Positions 1 to 8,188 of a stretch of 64,000 nt of DNA are shown here, one piece after another; the first letter of the stretch is position 1; every line of letters starts with the position of its first letter. The stretch comes from Roseimaritima ulvae (GTDB taxonomy: Bacteria; Planctomycetota; Planctomycetia; Pirellulales; Pirellulaceae), in NCBI RefSeq assembly GCF_008065135.1, contig NZ_CP042914.1:186001-250000 (forward strand), written 5' to 3'. Made by a program: the position numbers and the translations under genes. The notes under the pieces are model-generated. The model saw only the letters and a list, made by a program, of their open reading frames with translations. It searched no databases and was not told where the DNA came from.

Positions 1-1161
1 TGCAGCGAAATTTCCGCACATGTTCATGATGCCATAAACCTGAGGCACGTGATCTCCGCCGATGTCAATCGTGGCCGCGAACGCACAGGGACCGGCCATG
101 GCCGCCAACATGGATCCTATCGAGAGGAACGCCACGGCCAAGAACGTACTCTCGACAAACCAAGCCAGGAGGATGAGCACGGCACAACCGAACAGAAACG
201 AGGCTCCCACGCCGCTGCGGCTGAGTCGGAGACTTTTTGTACGCTGCCATATCCAGTCGGTGAGCAAGCCACCGAATAACGATCCCGTCAGCGTGCCCGT
301 GAACACCAACGCCTGCAGGTAACCGGAATCGGTCACCGATACGCCGCGGGTCTGCTGCAGGAATGTGGGAAACCAGCTGGCGAAAAACATGTATCCTGAC
401 GCCCGGCAGATCTGCTGGCCGCACAGGAACCAGAGTGCCGAGCTGCGGAAGATCAAACCCCATGGCGTGGGCTCGGCAGCGCCCGGCGTATTCGGCGAAG
501 TCCTTTCCGAACGAATGATCTGCAGTTCCGCCTCGTTCACTTTCGCGTCTTCAGTGGGGTGGTTGCGAAACCGCATCAAAAACACGGCTGACCACAGAAA
601 CCCGGGAACCGCAAACAGCACAAACACCCATCTCCAGTGAAGTGCGTCCATCAGCGCACCGGTGGTCATGCTCGCAGCAATGGCTCCGACCTGCATTCCC
701 ACCGCCATGGTTCCGCAAGCCAAGGTGCGGCGACCGAGCGGCGTCCAGCGTGAAATGGCATCACACGAAGCCGGAAAGAGACCCGCCTGCGCGGCACCCA
801 TCAGAAGCTGTGCCACGATCAACAACCAAAGCCCCGGCGCGATCCCGATGCAGACCGCGGCGACGGACCAGGCACACGCAAACGCCACCATGGCGAACCG
901 AGTGCCTCGGCGATGAGCCATTGCACCACTGGGCACCTGCAGCGCCGCGTAGCTCCAAAAGAACGCGGCCATGAACCAGCCGGACTGCCGGATGGTCAAG
1001 CCCAGGTCTTCGCGAATCGTGCTTTCCCCGACACTCACCGCATTGCGAGTCAGGTAGGCCAGCGTGGCAGCCACCGTCAGCAGAGCCAGTACCTCATGCC
1101 GTATCCAGGTTGGCCGCTGGGCGGGCGCCGCGCCAGGAGGTTGGTAAGGCTTGGTATTCAT
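1..1161 (-). CDS. MFS transporter, organic-anion/sugar-acid type (3' end outside window)
   Basis: An open frame runs from the ATG at 1161 to the window edge (387 codons, no stop). It begins with a short Pro-rich cytoplasmic tail and then shows typical major facilitator helices, including the loop TRNAVSVGESTIREDL after TM1, RRGTRFA between TM2 and TM3, and DIGGDHVPQVYGIMNM near the visible end. This pattern resembles the anion:cation symporter (galactonate/glucarate transporter) branch of MFS. The start overlaps the stop of the upstream DHDPS-like gene by 4 bp (ATGA, 1158-1161), so the two are probably translationally coupled. The context with an enolase-superfamily dehydratase suggests uptake of a sugar acid; the actual substrate is inferred, not shown. 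Confidence 0.85.
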   Translation of the reverse strand, partial: MNTKPYQPPGAAPAQRPTWIRHEVLALLTVAATLAYLTRNAVSVGESTIREDLGLTIRQSGWFMAAFFWSYAALQVPSGAMAHRRGTRFAMVAFACAWSVAAVCIGIAPGLWLLIVAQLLMGAAQAGLFPASCDAISRWTPLGRRTLACGTMAVGMQVGAIAASMTTGALMDALHWRWVFVLFAVPGFLWSAVFLMRFRNHPTEDAKVNEAELQIIRSERTSPNTPGAAEPTPWGLIFRSSALWFLCGQQICRASGYMFFASWFPTFLQQTRGVSVTDSGYLQALVFTGTLTGSLFGGLLTDWIWQRTKSLRLSRSGVGASFLFGCAVLILLAWFVESTFLAVAFLSIGSMLAAMAGPCAFAATIDIGGDHVPQVYGIMNMCGNFAA

Positions 1162-2072
1162 GTGGCGGCCAGTGCGTCGGTCAACATCGTCAGTAACCGA
1201 TCCACTTCACGCTGGGTTTCCGAATCAAGACTCCATGAATTGGGTTGACGTCGGCGATCCGTATCGAACAGTCCACGCTTCACGAGAATGTACTTTTCGA
1301 TGGCGAGGAATCCGTCCAGTCCGGCTTGCAGTTGTAATGCGACAATCGCACAGATCGGAAAGTAAATGCGATATGCGGTGGCATCGTCTTGATTTTTTAG
1401 TGCTGTCCACAATGCCGCGATGCCATCGAGCAAATCGATACCAGGCATCGTGCCAATCACCCCACGCCGAAACGCATCGATCAGCAACATCCCGCCCGAG
1501 CCATCGAACATACGGGCGCGGCCGTCGCTGGCGTCGCGCAGGTCAGAGATATTGGGGCCGATCGGGGCGCCTTCCGGTTTGAAGAGGATTTTCTCAGGAC
1601 CGTATTGATCCAGAAGTTGCACATAGAATTCCGTCGGAATCGATGCGCCGACGTACGACGACGCATCTTGAACGATCAGCGGCACGGGCACGGCGTCTGC
1701 TAATGCGCCGAAGTAGTCTCGTAGTGCCGGCAGGGGCAACGCTGTGGAGATGGGAGGAATCGCCATGATGGCGTTGCATCCCGCATCCACCGCTCGCTTT
1801 GCAAAGTAGACCGCCTGTTTGGTGCTTTCCGCGCCGACGCTGGCGACCACGCTGCCACGACCGGCCGTGATTTCCACGATCAGCTCGTTCAGTTCGATTC
1901 GCTCTTCGGACGTCAGTCGCAGAATTTCAGAAACCATCGCCGAACATACGCCGTGGCTGCCTTGTTCAAACGCCCAGTCGATTTCACGCTTGAGACAATC
2001 GCGATCGATCTCGTCGTTCGCATCAAAGGGCGTGTGGAGGATCGGCAGAATGCCGTTGATGTTCGAGGTCAC
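1158..2072 (-). CDS. Dihydrodipicolinate synthase / N-acetylneuraminate lyase family protein
   Basis: 304 residues, normal for the DHDPS/NAL class I aldolase TIM-barrel family. The N-terminus GILPILHTPFD matches the first barrel strand, and the Schiff-base lysine is visible as K165 in LFKPEGAP. The usual tyrosine motif (YNxPxRT) reads VQDASSYVG, so the catalytic Tyr position is altered. This argues against true lysine-pathway DHDPS and for a catabolic aldolase or dehydratase subfamily acting on a keto-deoxy sugar acid (inference). It lies downstream of a mandelate-racemase-type dehydratase and directly upstream of an MFS transporter, whose start overlaps this stop by 4 bp. Substrate is not assignable from sequence alone. 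Confidence 0.8.
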   Translation of the reverse strand: MTSNINGILPILHTPFDANDEIDRDCLKREIDWAFEQGSHGVCSAMVSEILRLTSEERIELNELIVEITAGRGSVVASVGAESTKQAVYFAKRAVDAGCNAIMAIPPISTALPLPALRDYFGALADAVPVPLIVQDASSYVGASIPTEFYVQLLDQYGPEKILFKPEGAPIGPNISDLRDASDGRARMFDGSGGMLLIDAFRRGVIGTMPGIDLLDGIAALWTALKNQDDATAYRIYFPICAIVALQLQAGLDGFLAIEKYILVKRGLFDTDRRRQPNSWSLDSETQREVDRLLTMLTDALAAT

Positions 2073-2204
2073 CGTTGCGCTATCTCCTGTTGAACCGTAA
2101 ATGTAAGTCGTTTAACCCGCAGCCGAAGGAGACGGCGTGGCTTAGTAGCACTTTACCCTCCCTCTGGACGTGAAGTGTATTACTGCGGCATTGGACCTTG
2201 GGGC

Positions 2205-2345
2205 CTCTCTCTTCACCCTCCTTTTCAAGGAGGGTCGAGCCTTAGCGAGGGGAGGTTCTTGTGCAGCGGCGCGGTCGCCCTCTACTCGCTGACGCTCGAC
2301 TCTCCCAGGGGGAGAGTGGAGGGCCGCCGTATGACAATTCAAAGC
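2205..2345. repeat. Dispersed palindromic intergenic element (copy 1)
   Basis: The spacer between the DHDPS-like and ceramidase-like genes contains a hairpin (CCCTCCTT-TTCA-AGGAGGG, about 2210-2230) followed at 2287-2342 by CGCTGACGCTCGACTCTCCC, a matching GGGGGAGAG arm and GCCGTATG. The second block recurs with small differences at 42057-42112. I see no gene in this spacer. Confidence 0.55.
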
Positions 2346-2365
2346 AACTAATCCATCGTCAATCC

Positions 2366-3754
2366 TCACCTTACTAATTCTTCAATCGCACTGGTCATTG
2401 TCTCGCGAATGTGTTCCAAGCAACCCCGAGCGAAGGGAGTTTGCCAGACGGGATAGATGTCCACATCATACAGATCGGCCGGGGGCAGATAGCCGACCGA
2501 GCCATTGATCAGGTTCATGCAGATCACGGCGAGTTCGGGAAAGCGGCTTCGCAACTCCTGCTGTAGTTGCGAGTACGCTTCGCCTCCACAACCGACAAGC
2601 ACCGCATCGCCGATCCTCCAAGCATGCACCGCAAGCGGAGATGACGAGCCATCGCCCAACGATCGCCGGATGTCTCGCTTCCGCCGCAAACGCTCTTCCA
2701 GAGCTCGGTCCTCGCAAGCCAACCGCTGCTGTTCCAGTTCCTCGGCGGTCGGCCAGTCTTTGATCTGCAGGTCCGCGGCTATTTCCACCGCTCGCAGTTC
2801 TGATGACAGTGCATGCGGACGGTGTCGCCAGGCGGCCAGGGGCGCACCGGACTCGACAACCTCATCGAAATACAGCTGGCGTCCCGCCGGTTGCATGTCC
2901 TGCAAAGTTGCCAACGCAGCAAATCCCAGTTGTCGTCCGTGACGATCGGCCACTTCGACGTCGCCCACATACTGATGTTTGGGCGCGACGTCGCCGGACA
3001 TGCCCTGAAGGAAAAAGGCCGTCGCTCCGGTAGCCGCTTCCAGCGTTTCCCGCATCGCACCGATATAGTCTGGGGAAATCGTGGTGTTAGCCCAGGCCAG
3101 CGTAGTGGGGTGGCAGGCGTAGTTGACCAGTGTGGCTCGCACCGTTCCCGATGCGTCCGTGATCCGTCCCACCAACAACGTGTCGTCGGCAACGGCCGCC
3201 GGGTTGAACCCGCAGAGGATGCGATTCGCAGCGGGATCCGGGTCTGGGAAATCACGAACCGCGGCAAGAGCACATCGCCCATGGTGCCAATCCAAAATGG
3301 CCTCATCGGCATCCGCCAGGGCTCGCCGGATCGCGGATACGGTGGCCTGGTACACACGTTCCAACCACGGCCCCAGCGGTTCGCTGCTGGGCAACGCGGG
3401 ATCGGGCTTCATCAGCGGCGCGGCCGCGTGCGTATGAGTGAGGGCAAAGATCAAACGCGAGGATTCAAGCGACAGTTCTTCGAGTAGTCGCTGTTGAAAC
3501 TGCTGGAACAAATCCAGAGGACGCCACCAGCCGAGGTCCGCGTCGATCAGGATCAGCGGCTCGTCTGTGGACGATGCGGAGATCGTCAAAGCCGTCAGCG
3601 TCAGGGGCCGGTGAATCGAATCAGCAGTGTCGTGCTGTGCAGCGCCCCAGTTGCGCGAGTAAATGCCCACCGGCGGCGTAATGTCTTCGCGGGCGATGCC
3701 GATGCGGCCTTTGAATCCGGGATGGGGCTTCAGTGACTTGGGGGGATGCGTCAT
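2366..3754 (-). CDS. Neutral/alkaline ceramidase-like protein
   Basis: 462 residues matching the N-terminal domain of neutral/alkaline non-lysosomal ceramidases, a zinc amidase fold. Recognisable motifs are GIAREDITPPVG near the N-terminus, THTHAAAP (about residue 106), VNYACHPTTL and FLQGMSGDVAPK, in the usual order. There is no clear signal peptide, unlike secreted ceramidases, so it may be cytoplasmic. Many bacterial members of this family have unknown substrates, and here the neighbours are sugar-acid catabolic genes, so a hydrolase role in the same pathway is possible. Its start is only a few bases from the stop of the upstream dehydratase gene (3761), consistent with co-transcription. 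Confidence 0.75.
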   Translation of the reverse strand: MTHPPKSLKPHPGFKGRIGIAREDITPPVGIYSRNWGAAQHDTADSIHRPLTLTALTISASSTDEPLILIDADLGWWRPLDLFQQFQQRLLEELSLESSRLIFALTHTHAAAPLMKPDPALPSSEPLGPWLERVYQATVSAIRRALADADEAILDWHHGRCALAAVRDFPDPDPAANRILCGFNPAAVADDTLLVGRITDASGTVRATLVNYACHPTTLAWANTTISPDYIGAMRETLEAATGATAFFLQGMSGDVAPKHQYVGDVEVADRHGRQLGFAALATLQDMQPAGRQLYFDEVVESGAPLAAWRHRPHALSSELRAVEIAADLQIKDWPTAEELEQQRLACEDRALEERLRRKRDIRRSLGDGSSSPLAVHAWRIGDAVLVGCGGEAYSQLQQELRSRFPELAVICMNLINGSVGYLPPADLYDVDIYPVWQTPFARGCLEHIRETMTSAIEELVR

Positions 3755-3760
3755 GGTTGG

Positions 3761-4939
3761 CTACCAATCTCCCGCCGCGCCGTCCTGATAGAAGACGCGT
3801 TGCGGGACCTCCTGTTCGAACGGGTGCTTTTTTACTTCCTCTTCATTGATCGTAATTCCCAGCCCCGGCTTGGCGTTGGGCCCCACGGTTCGTGTTTGGA
3901 GGTCGATCGTGAATCCCTCTTCGACGACATCTTCCCGCCAGGGGACGTCATTGTGTACTGACTCGCAGATGATGTAACTGGGCTGAGAAAATCCGAATTC
4001 CAGCGACGCGGCCGTGCTGACCGGGCCCTGCGGGTTGTGGGGTGCCAGAGCAATGCGGTAAGCATCGGCCAACGCAGCAATGCGTCGCGCTTCGGTGAAG
4101 CCGCCGCAGTGCGTGAGATCGAGTTGGCTGATCTCGCAGCCCCGCGCGGCGAACATGTCTCGAAACGCGGCAAGATGCGTTAACCGCTCACCCGTGGCGA
4201 TCGGTGTGGTAACGGCGGCATTGATCGCAGCCAAGCTTTCCACGCTCTCGGGCCAGCAGGGTTCTTCCAGAAAGTACAGTCCGTAAGGATCCAGAGCTTT
4301 GGCGAACTGCATGCCCATCGCTGGCGACGGTCGCGCGTGACAGTCCACCATGATGTCGATGTCGTCTCCCACCGCGTCGCGCATCGCAGCCACGCAAGCT
4401 TCCGCCGCCTTGATCGGCTTGAGCCCTTCGATGGGCATCGTGGGAGGCACGGCCATCGACTTAAATGCCGTGAATCCTTCCGCCACCGCTTGCCGGGCGA
4501 GGTCGGCAAATTGGTTGGCGTTGTCGACCGGCGTCTCGTAGAAACTCTCCAGGTTCCCGCCGCCCAGATGGCAGTACAGCCGAATCGAATCCCGGACCGG
4601 TCCTCCCCACAGCTTGTGACAGGGAACGCCGTGAGTCTTGCCAATAATATCCCACAAGGCGAGATCGATTCCGGCGATGGCCGTGGATCGAGTCACACCG
4701 CTGCCGTGCCAAAAGTGTTGTCGCCACATCATCTGCCAGAGATGTTCAACGCGTGTCGGGTCTTCGCCGATCAGCAGCGGCGCCAAATCTTCGACCGCAC
4801 CGACAACACCGCGCGTGTGCCATTCGAGTGTGGCTTCTCCCCAGCCAAACAAGCCTGGTTGGTCGGTAAGTACTTTGACAAATATCCAGTTCCGCATGCG
4901 AGCGTGGCAAACATATGTTTCGACTGCGGTGATTTTCAT
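3761..4939 (-). CDS. Mandelate racemase/enolase-superfamily dehydratase (galactonate-dehydratase-like)
   Basis: 392 residues from the ATG at 4939 ([18 protein letters not shown]), the family's usual N-terminus. The frame stays open upstream to 5338 but that part is composition-biased and lacks family features, so the internal ATG is chosen. Enolase-superfamily metal ligands are visible in order: Asp in [10 protein letters not shown], Glu in LEEPCWPE and Glu in TGERL. The likely general-base His is in LAPHNPQGP. The arrangement is closest to galactonate/mannonate-type acid-sugar dehydratases, which convert an aldonate to a 2-keto-3-deoxy acid. It is the first gene of the minus-strand group with a ceramidase-like protein, an aldolase-family protein and an MFS transporter. 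Substrate is inferred only by family. Confidence 0.85.
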   Translation of the reverse strand: MKITAVETYVCHARMRNWIFVKVLTDQPGLFGWGEATLEWHTRGVVGAVEDLAPLLIGEDPTRVEHLWQMMWRQHFWHGSGVTRSTAIAGIDLALWDIIGKTHGVPCHKLWGGPVRDSIRLYCHLGGGNLESFYETPVDNANQFADLARQAVAEGFTAFKSMAVPPTMPIEGLKPIKAAEACVAAMRDAVGDDIDIMVDCHARPSPAMGMQFAKALDPYGLYFLEEPCWPESVESLAAINAAVTTPIATGERLTHLAAFRDMFAARGCEISQLDLTHCGGFTEARRIAALADAYRIALAPHNPQGPVSTAASLEFGFSQPSYIICESVHNDVPWREDVVEEGFTIDLQTRTVGPNAKPGLGITINEEEVKKHPFEQEVPQRVFYQDGAAGDW

Positions 4940-5352
4940 GGTGGTTCTGTCGTGTGGTCCACGAAGCGGCGGCACGGTGTGAAATGCATGGTCAAGACCA
5001 ACAGCGACAGGGATTGTACGCGATAAAGACCGAGGCAAGGAGATCAGGTCGCCCACGGCGCTCGCTTCGTTACCCGCTCCACTAATCACCATATGAGTGG
5101 GAACTGGCCGTAGCCGAAGTCGCCAGACTTTGGATCTTTGCGCCGACTCGGTCCAATCTCTGACGAGATCGACTACCCTAAAGTTAAATCTGGACAAAGC
5201 ACTAGCCGCCAAATTTCGATTGGGTGCAGCGTTTGTTGGAATCATGCGAGTGAGGATGTTATGATTCGAGTCCTCCCAAAACCTTCCTGCCCTCCCCTGC
5301 TCTCCTCTCCTCTCCTCTCCTCTCTTCCGTCCCACCATTGAAGAAAATCATC
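4940..5352. promoter_or_regulatory. Divergent intergenic region with palindrome and pentanucleotide repeat
   Basis: This 413-bp region separates the minus-strand sugar-acid group from the plus-strand hydrolase, so it should hold both promoters. It contains a family-2 palindrome at 5110-5133 (GTAGCC-GAAGT-CGCCAG-ACTTT-GG) and a short tandem repeat, four perfect TCTCC units plus a partial one at 5301-5325, ending about 28 bp before the chosen start codon. No gene is evident; the overlapping open frames are composition-biased. Confidence 0.5.
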
Positions 5353-7482
5353 ATGAACTTGTCTCGTAGTCCGTCTTGGTTGGCGATTTTGGTTTCCGCA
5401 GTCACAGTTTCCGCGATCATGGCCAACGCCTCGCTGGCGGCTGATCCTGATCCGTGGAAGGTCTTTCCTGGTGGGCTGCCCAGCAGTGCCAACGCATTGC
5501 GATTCAACATTGATGCCAACGTTGCGATCAGTCGTCAACACGCTAATCCAGCGGGGCTGGAGGACTGGGAGCAAGGCAAAGCATCGCTCGCCGCCAAATT
5601 GGACGAAGCGATTGGGTTGTCGCCGCGACCGGCCAAAACGCCACTCAACGCCCAAGTTACAGGGCGAGCGGAACGCGACGGTTACACGATCGAGAATGTC
5701 GCCTTCGAAAGCTTTCCCGGCTTCTACGTGACGGCGAATTTGTATGTTCCCACGGGCTTGGAAGGTCCGTTGCCGGCAATCGTGGTGACCGCCGGTCATG
5801 CGATGGATGACGGCAAAAACTATGATCTCTACCGGACCGCTCAAATCGGATTGGTGCGTCAAGGTTTCGTCGTGCTGGCTTATGATCCGATCGGACAGGG
5901 GGAGCGAAAGTTGCCGGGGTACTCGCACCAAGTCAGCTACCCCGCATTGCTGGTCGGGCACACCAATCTGCGTTACATGTTGTGGGATAGCGTCCGATCA
6001 CTGGACTATCTGGAGACGCGTCCGGAAGTCGATCCGAAGCGGATTGGCATCGCGGGTAATTCCGGTGGCGGGCTGAATACGATGTATGCGATGCCGATCG
6101 ATAGTCGATTTGCGTGCGGAGCGTCGTTCTGTTGCCTGTGCTCCTATGAAGCTTGGATCAAAGACGGCGGCAATCACTGTATTTGCAACCATCTCCCGGG
6201 GATCGCTCAGGACATGGAGCAGTTTCAGTTCGTGGGGCTGGCGGCACCACGTCCTTTTCTTGCTGGCAACGGTCAGAAGGATCCGATTTTCCCGATCGCC
6301 GGAACCCGCGATACGATTCAACGCGCCGAGCAGATTTATGCGTTCTATGATTCGGCCGACCACGTGACACTGCGTGATGTCCCGGCCGGTCATGGTTGGT
6401 CAAAACCATTGCGGGAAGCTGGTTACGGATGGTTCAATCGATTTCTACAGGGACGCGGCGATGGTTCGCCCGTCGCCGAACCAGAGATTGAGTTGGAAGA
6501 CAAGGGATCGAAAGACCTGCAGGTTTTCAAAGACGGAAAATTTCCCGCCGATGCCCGAAGCTATGTCGACTTGGTTCGTGAGGAAGCCAACCGGTTGGTC
6601 GCTGCGTATCCAAACGTGCCCAGCGACGCCGCCGATTATTCGGCTTGGTCAGAAAGCCTGCGTGAACAACTCTGGCAGACTTTGGGCGGCCAACCGCAGG
6701 TGTTCAAGTCACAAGCGGAAGAGCACGGCTCGTTTGACTGGGAAGGTCACACGGTCGAGCGGCTTGCCATTCGCACCGAACGCGAGTTGGAGGTAGCCGC
6801 TCTGTTGATCCGGCCCGAGAACGCAAATGGGCCGTTGCCGTTGGTGATCGTTTTGGACTCGCAAGGTAAACAGGCGGCGCTGCAGTCGGAAACGGTTCGC
6901 CGCTTGCTCGAACAACCGATCGCCGTGCTGGCTCTGGATGTACGAGCGGTGGGAGAAGGCGCGGTCAATGCCAATCAATGTGCCAGTGACGCGATCATGC
7001 TTGGTCGCCCGCTGTTGGCTCAACAGGCCTGGGATGTGATCGTCGCCGCTCGCACTCTTTCGCAGCAGGAAGGTTTTGGCGAAGTGGCCGTGTATGGACG
7101 TGGCAGTAGCGGTTTGACTACCCTGCTTGCAGCAGCCCTCTCCGATCATCTCGACGCGGTGGTCACCGAACGCACGCTTGGCAGCTTTGTCGATGCGATC
7201 GCCGATCCCTTGCCGCAACCGCAGTGGGTCTACGCTCCGAACATCCTCAAGGTGGCCGATGTATCGCAACTAGCGGCGCTGTGTGCCCCTCGCCCGCTGA
7301 TGTTCGTTAGCCCGGTGGATGACAAACAGAAGGAACTCTCGGAGGAACGTCGCAAACGGTTGTTGGACACGGTGCAGTCCGGTTACAACGCCACCAGCGC
7401 CAAGTCGGCGGTTCAGCTTGCAGCGGGCAAGGACGCCGAACAAGCGGCGGCCGATTTTCTAATTCGTGCGCTCACCGAGTAG
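5353..7482 (+). CDS. Secreted two-domain alpha/beta hydrolase (acetyl-xylan-esterase-like)
   Basis: The ATG at 5353 gives 709 residues starting with a clear signal peptide (MNLSRSPSWLAILVSAVTVS, then a cleavage region ending NASLA). A TTG five codons earlier is a weaker alternative. The N-terminal hydrolase domain (about 60-370) carries the nucleophile elbow GNSGGG, an acidic residue in QKDPIFP and a histidine in PAGHGW, a full catalytic triad. It resembles AXE1/prolyl-oligopeptidase-like planctomycete esterases. A second alpha/beta domain (about 430-705) has GRGSSG at the elbow position but no obvious catalytic His near its end, so it may be degenerate. Likely exported; a role in deacetylating polysaccharide is an inference. 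Confidence 0.8.
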   Translation: MNLSRSPSWLAILVSAVTVSAIMANASLAADPDPWKVFPGGLPSSANALRFNIDANVAISRQHANPAGLEDWEQGKASLAAKLDEAIGLSPRPAKTPLNAQVTGRAERDGYTIENVAFESFPGFYVTANLYVPTGLEGPLPAIVVTAGHAMDDGKNYDLYRTAQIGLVRQGFVVLAYDPIGQGERKLPGYSHQVSYPALLVGHTNLRYMLWDSVRSLDYLETRPEVDPKRIGIAGNSGGGLNTMYAMPIDSRFACGASFCCLCSYEAWIKDGGNHCICNHLPGIAQDMEQFQFVGLAAPRPFLAGNGQKDPIFPIAGTRDTIQRAEQIYAFYDSADHVTLRDVPAGHGWSKPLREAGYGWFNRFLQGRGDGSPVAEPEIELEDKGSKDLQVFKDGKFPADARSYVDLVREEANRLVAAYPNVPSDAADYSAWSESLREQLWQTLGGQPQVFKSQAEEHGSFDWEGHTVERLAIRTERELEVAALLIRPENANGPLPLVIVLDSQGKQAALQSETVRRLLEQPIAVLALDVRAVGEGAVNANQCASDAIMLGRPLLAQQAWDVIVAARTLSQQEGFGEVAVYGRGSSGLTTLLAAALSDHLDAVVTERTLGSFVDAIADPLPQPQWVYAPNILKVADVSQLAALCAPRPLMFVSPVDDKQKELSEERRKRLLDTVQSGYNATSAKSAVQLAAGKDAEQAAADFLIRALTE

Positions 7483-7803
7483 CCCGTTCGTTCCATCAGC
7501 CGCAGGGCGCGAGCCCATGGTTCCCGCCCTGGTCGCTGCGCGTGGGAACCGATCGCTGGTGGCTTTTCATGTCATAGGCTTGCCGGTTGAAATTTTGAAC
7601 GATTCTGGCCGGGAAACGCAGGCACTGTCCACGCGCTCACTTGCCTACGATGCCGCTCGATTAGCGCTAAAAAATTCTTGCTTTTGTCTTGTTTGGCGAC
7701 ATCTTGCGCGTTAAGTTTTTAACGTGTGGTGAATGCTGGTTAGGTTTTCTGACCGGCAGCAACCTGTCCAGCCGCTGATGTCTTTTCGTTCGAAGGGGCC
7801 GTG
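7483..7803. promoter_or_regulatory. Upstream region of BlaI-M56 pair with two palindromes
   Basis: Non-coding. It holds a family-3 palindrome core GGGCGCGAGCCC at 7505-7516, a perfect 10-bp palindrome TTAGCGCTAA at 7661-7670, and a 16-bp palindrome CGTTAA-GTTT-TTAACG at 7709-7724 that lies about 80 bp before the BlaI start. The last is a reasonable operator candidate for the dimeric BlaI-type repressor. An AAGGGG Shine-Dalgarno sits just upstream of the start. Confidence 0.4.
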
Positions 7804-8187
7804 ATGCCAGAGCCACCGAAGCTGAGTCGCCGTGAGCGACAGATTATGGATGCCGTGTTTGCTTTGGGGGAAGCGACCGTCAAGCAGGTCGTCGAAGCGA
7901 TCAGCGATGCGCCGACGGCCATGGCGGTCCGCCGGATGATGCACATCCTGGAAGAAAAAGGGCACTTGAAGCGGCGGGAAAGCGGCCGCACCGTGATCTA
8001 CAGTCCGCGTGAGCCGCGGGTCAAAGCCGGTCGCAGCGCGCTGCAAAATGTGTTGGAGACGTTTTTTGGTGGCTCGCTAGAGGAAGCCCTAGCAGCTCAC
8101 CTGCATTCGCGAAAAGAAGAAATCAGTGACGAAGAACAATCGCGGCTGATTGCCTTAATCGAACAAGCCAAGAGGGAGGGACGTTAG
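7804..8187 (+). CDS. BlaI/MecI/CopY-family transcriptional repressor
   Basis: 127 residues from the ATG at 7804 (a GTG directly before it is a possible start). The N-terminal winged helix is typical of BlaI: LSRRERQIMDAVFALGEATVKQVVEAI, then a recognition region with the MHILEEKGHLKR wing. The C-terminal helices are a dimerisation segment. In characterised systems a dimer represses its own operon until the membrane M56 sensor protease cleaves or inactivates it. The partner M56 gene starts 1 bp after this stop, preceded by GAGGGAGGGA. No beta-lactamase gene is nearby, so the signal is unknown. Confidence 0.9.
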   Translation: MPEPPKLSRRERQIMDAVFALGEATVKQVVEAISDAPTAMAVRRMMHILEEKGHLKRRESGRTVIYSPREPRVKAGRSALQNVLETFFGGSLEEALAAHLHSRKEEISDEEQSRLIALIEQAKREGR

Positions 8188-8188
8188 T

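Noticed and set aside
4940-5338. N-terminal extension of the enolase-superfamily gene (open frame to 5338)
   Set aside because: It crosses a palindrome and a simple repeat, is Arg/Gly-rich, and the family N-terminus starts at 4939.
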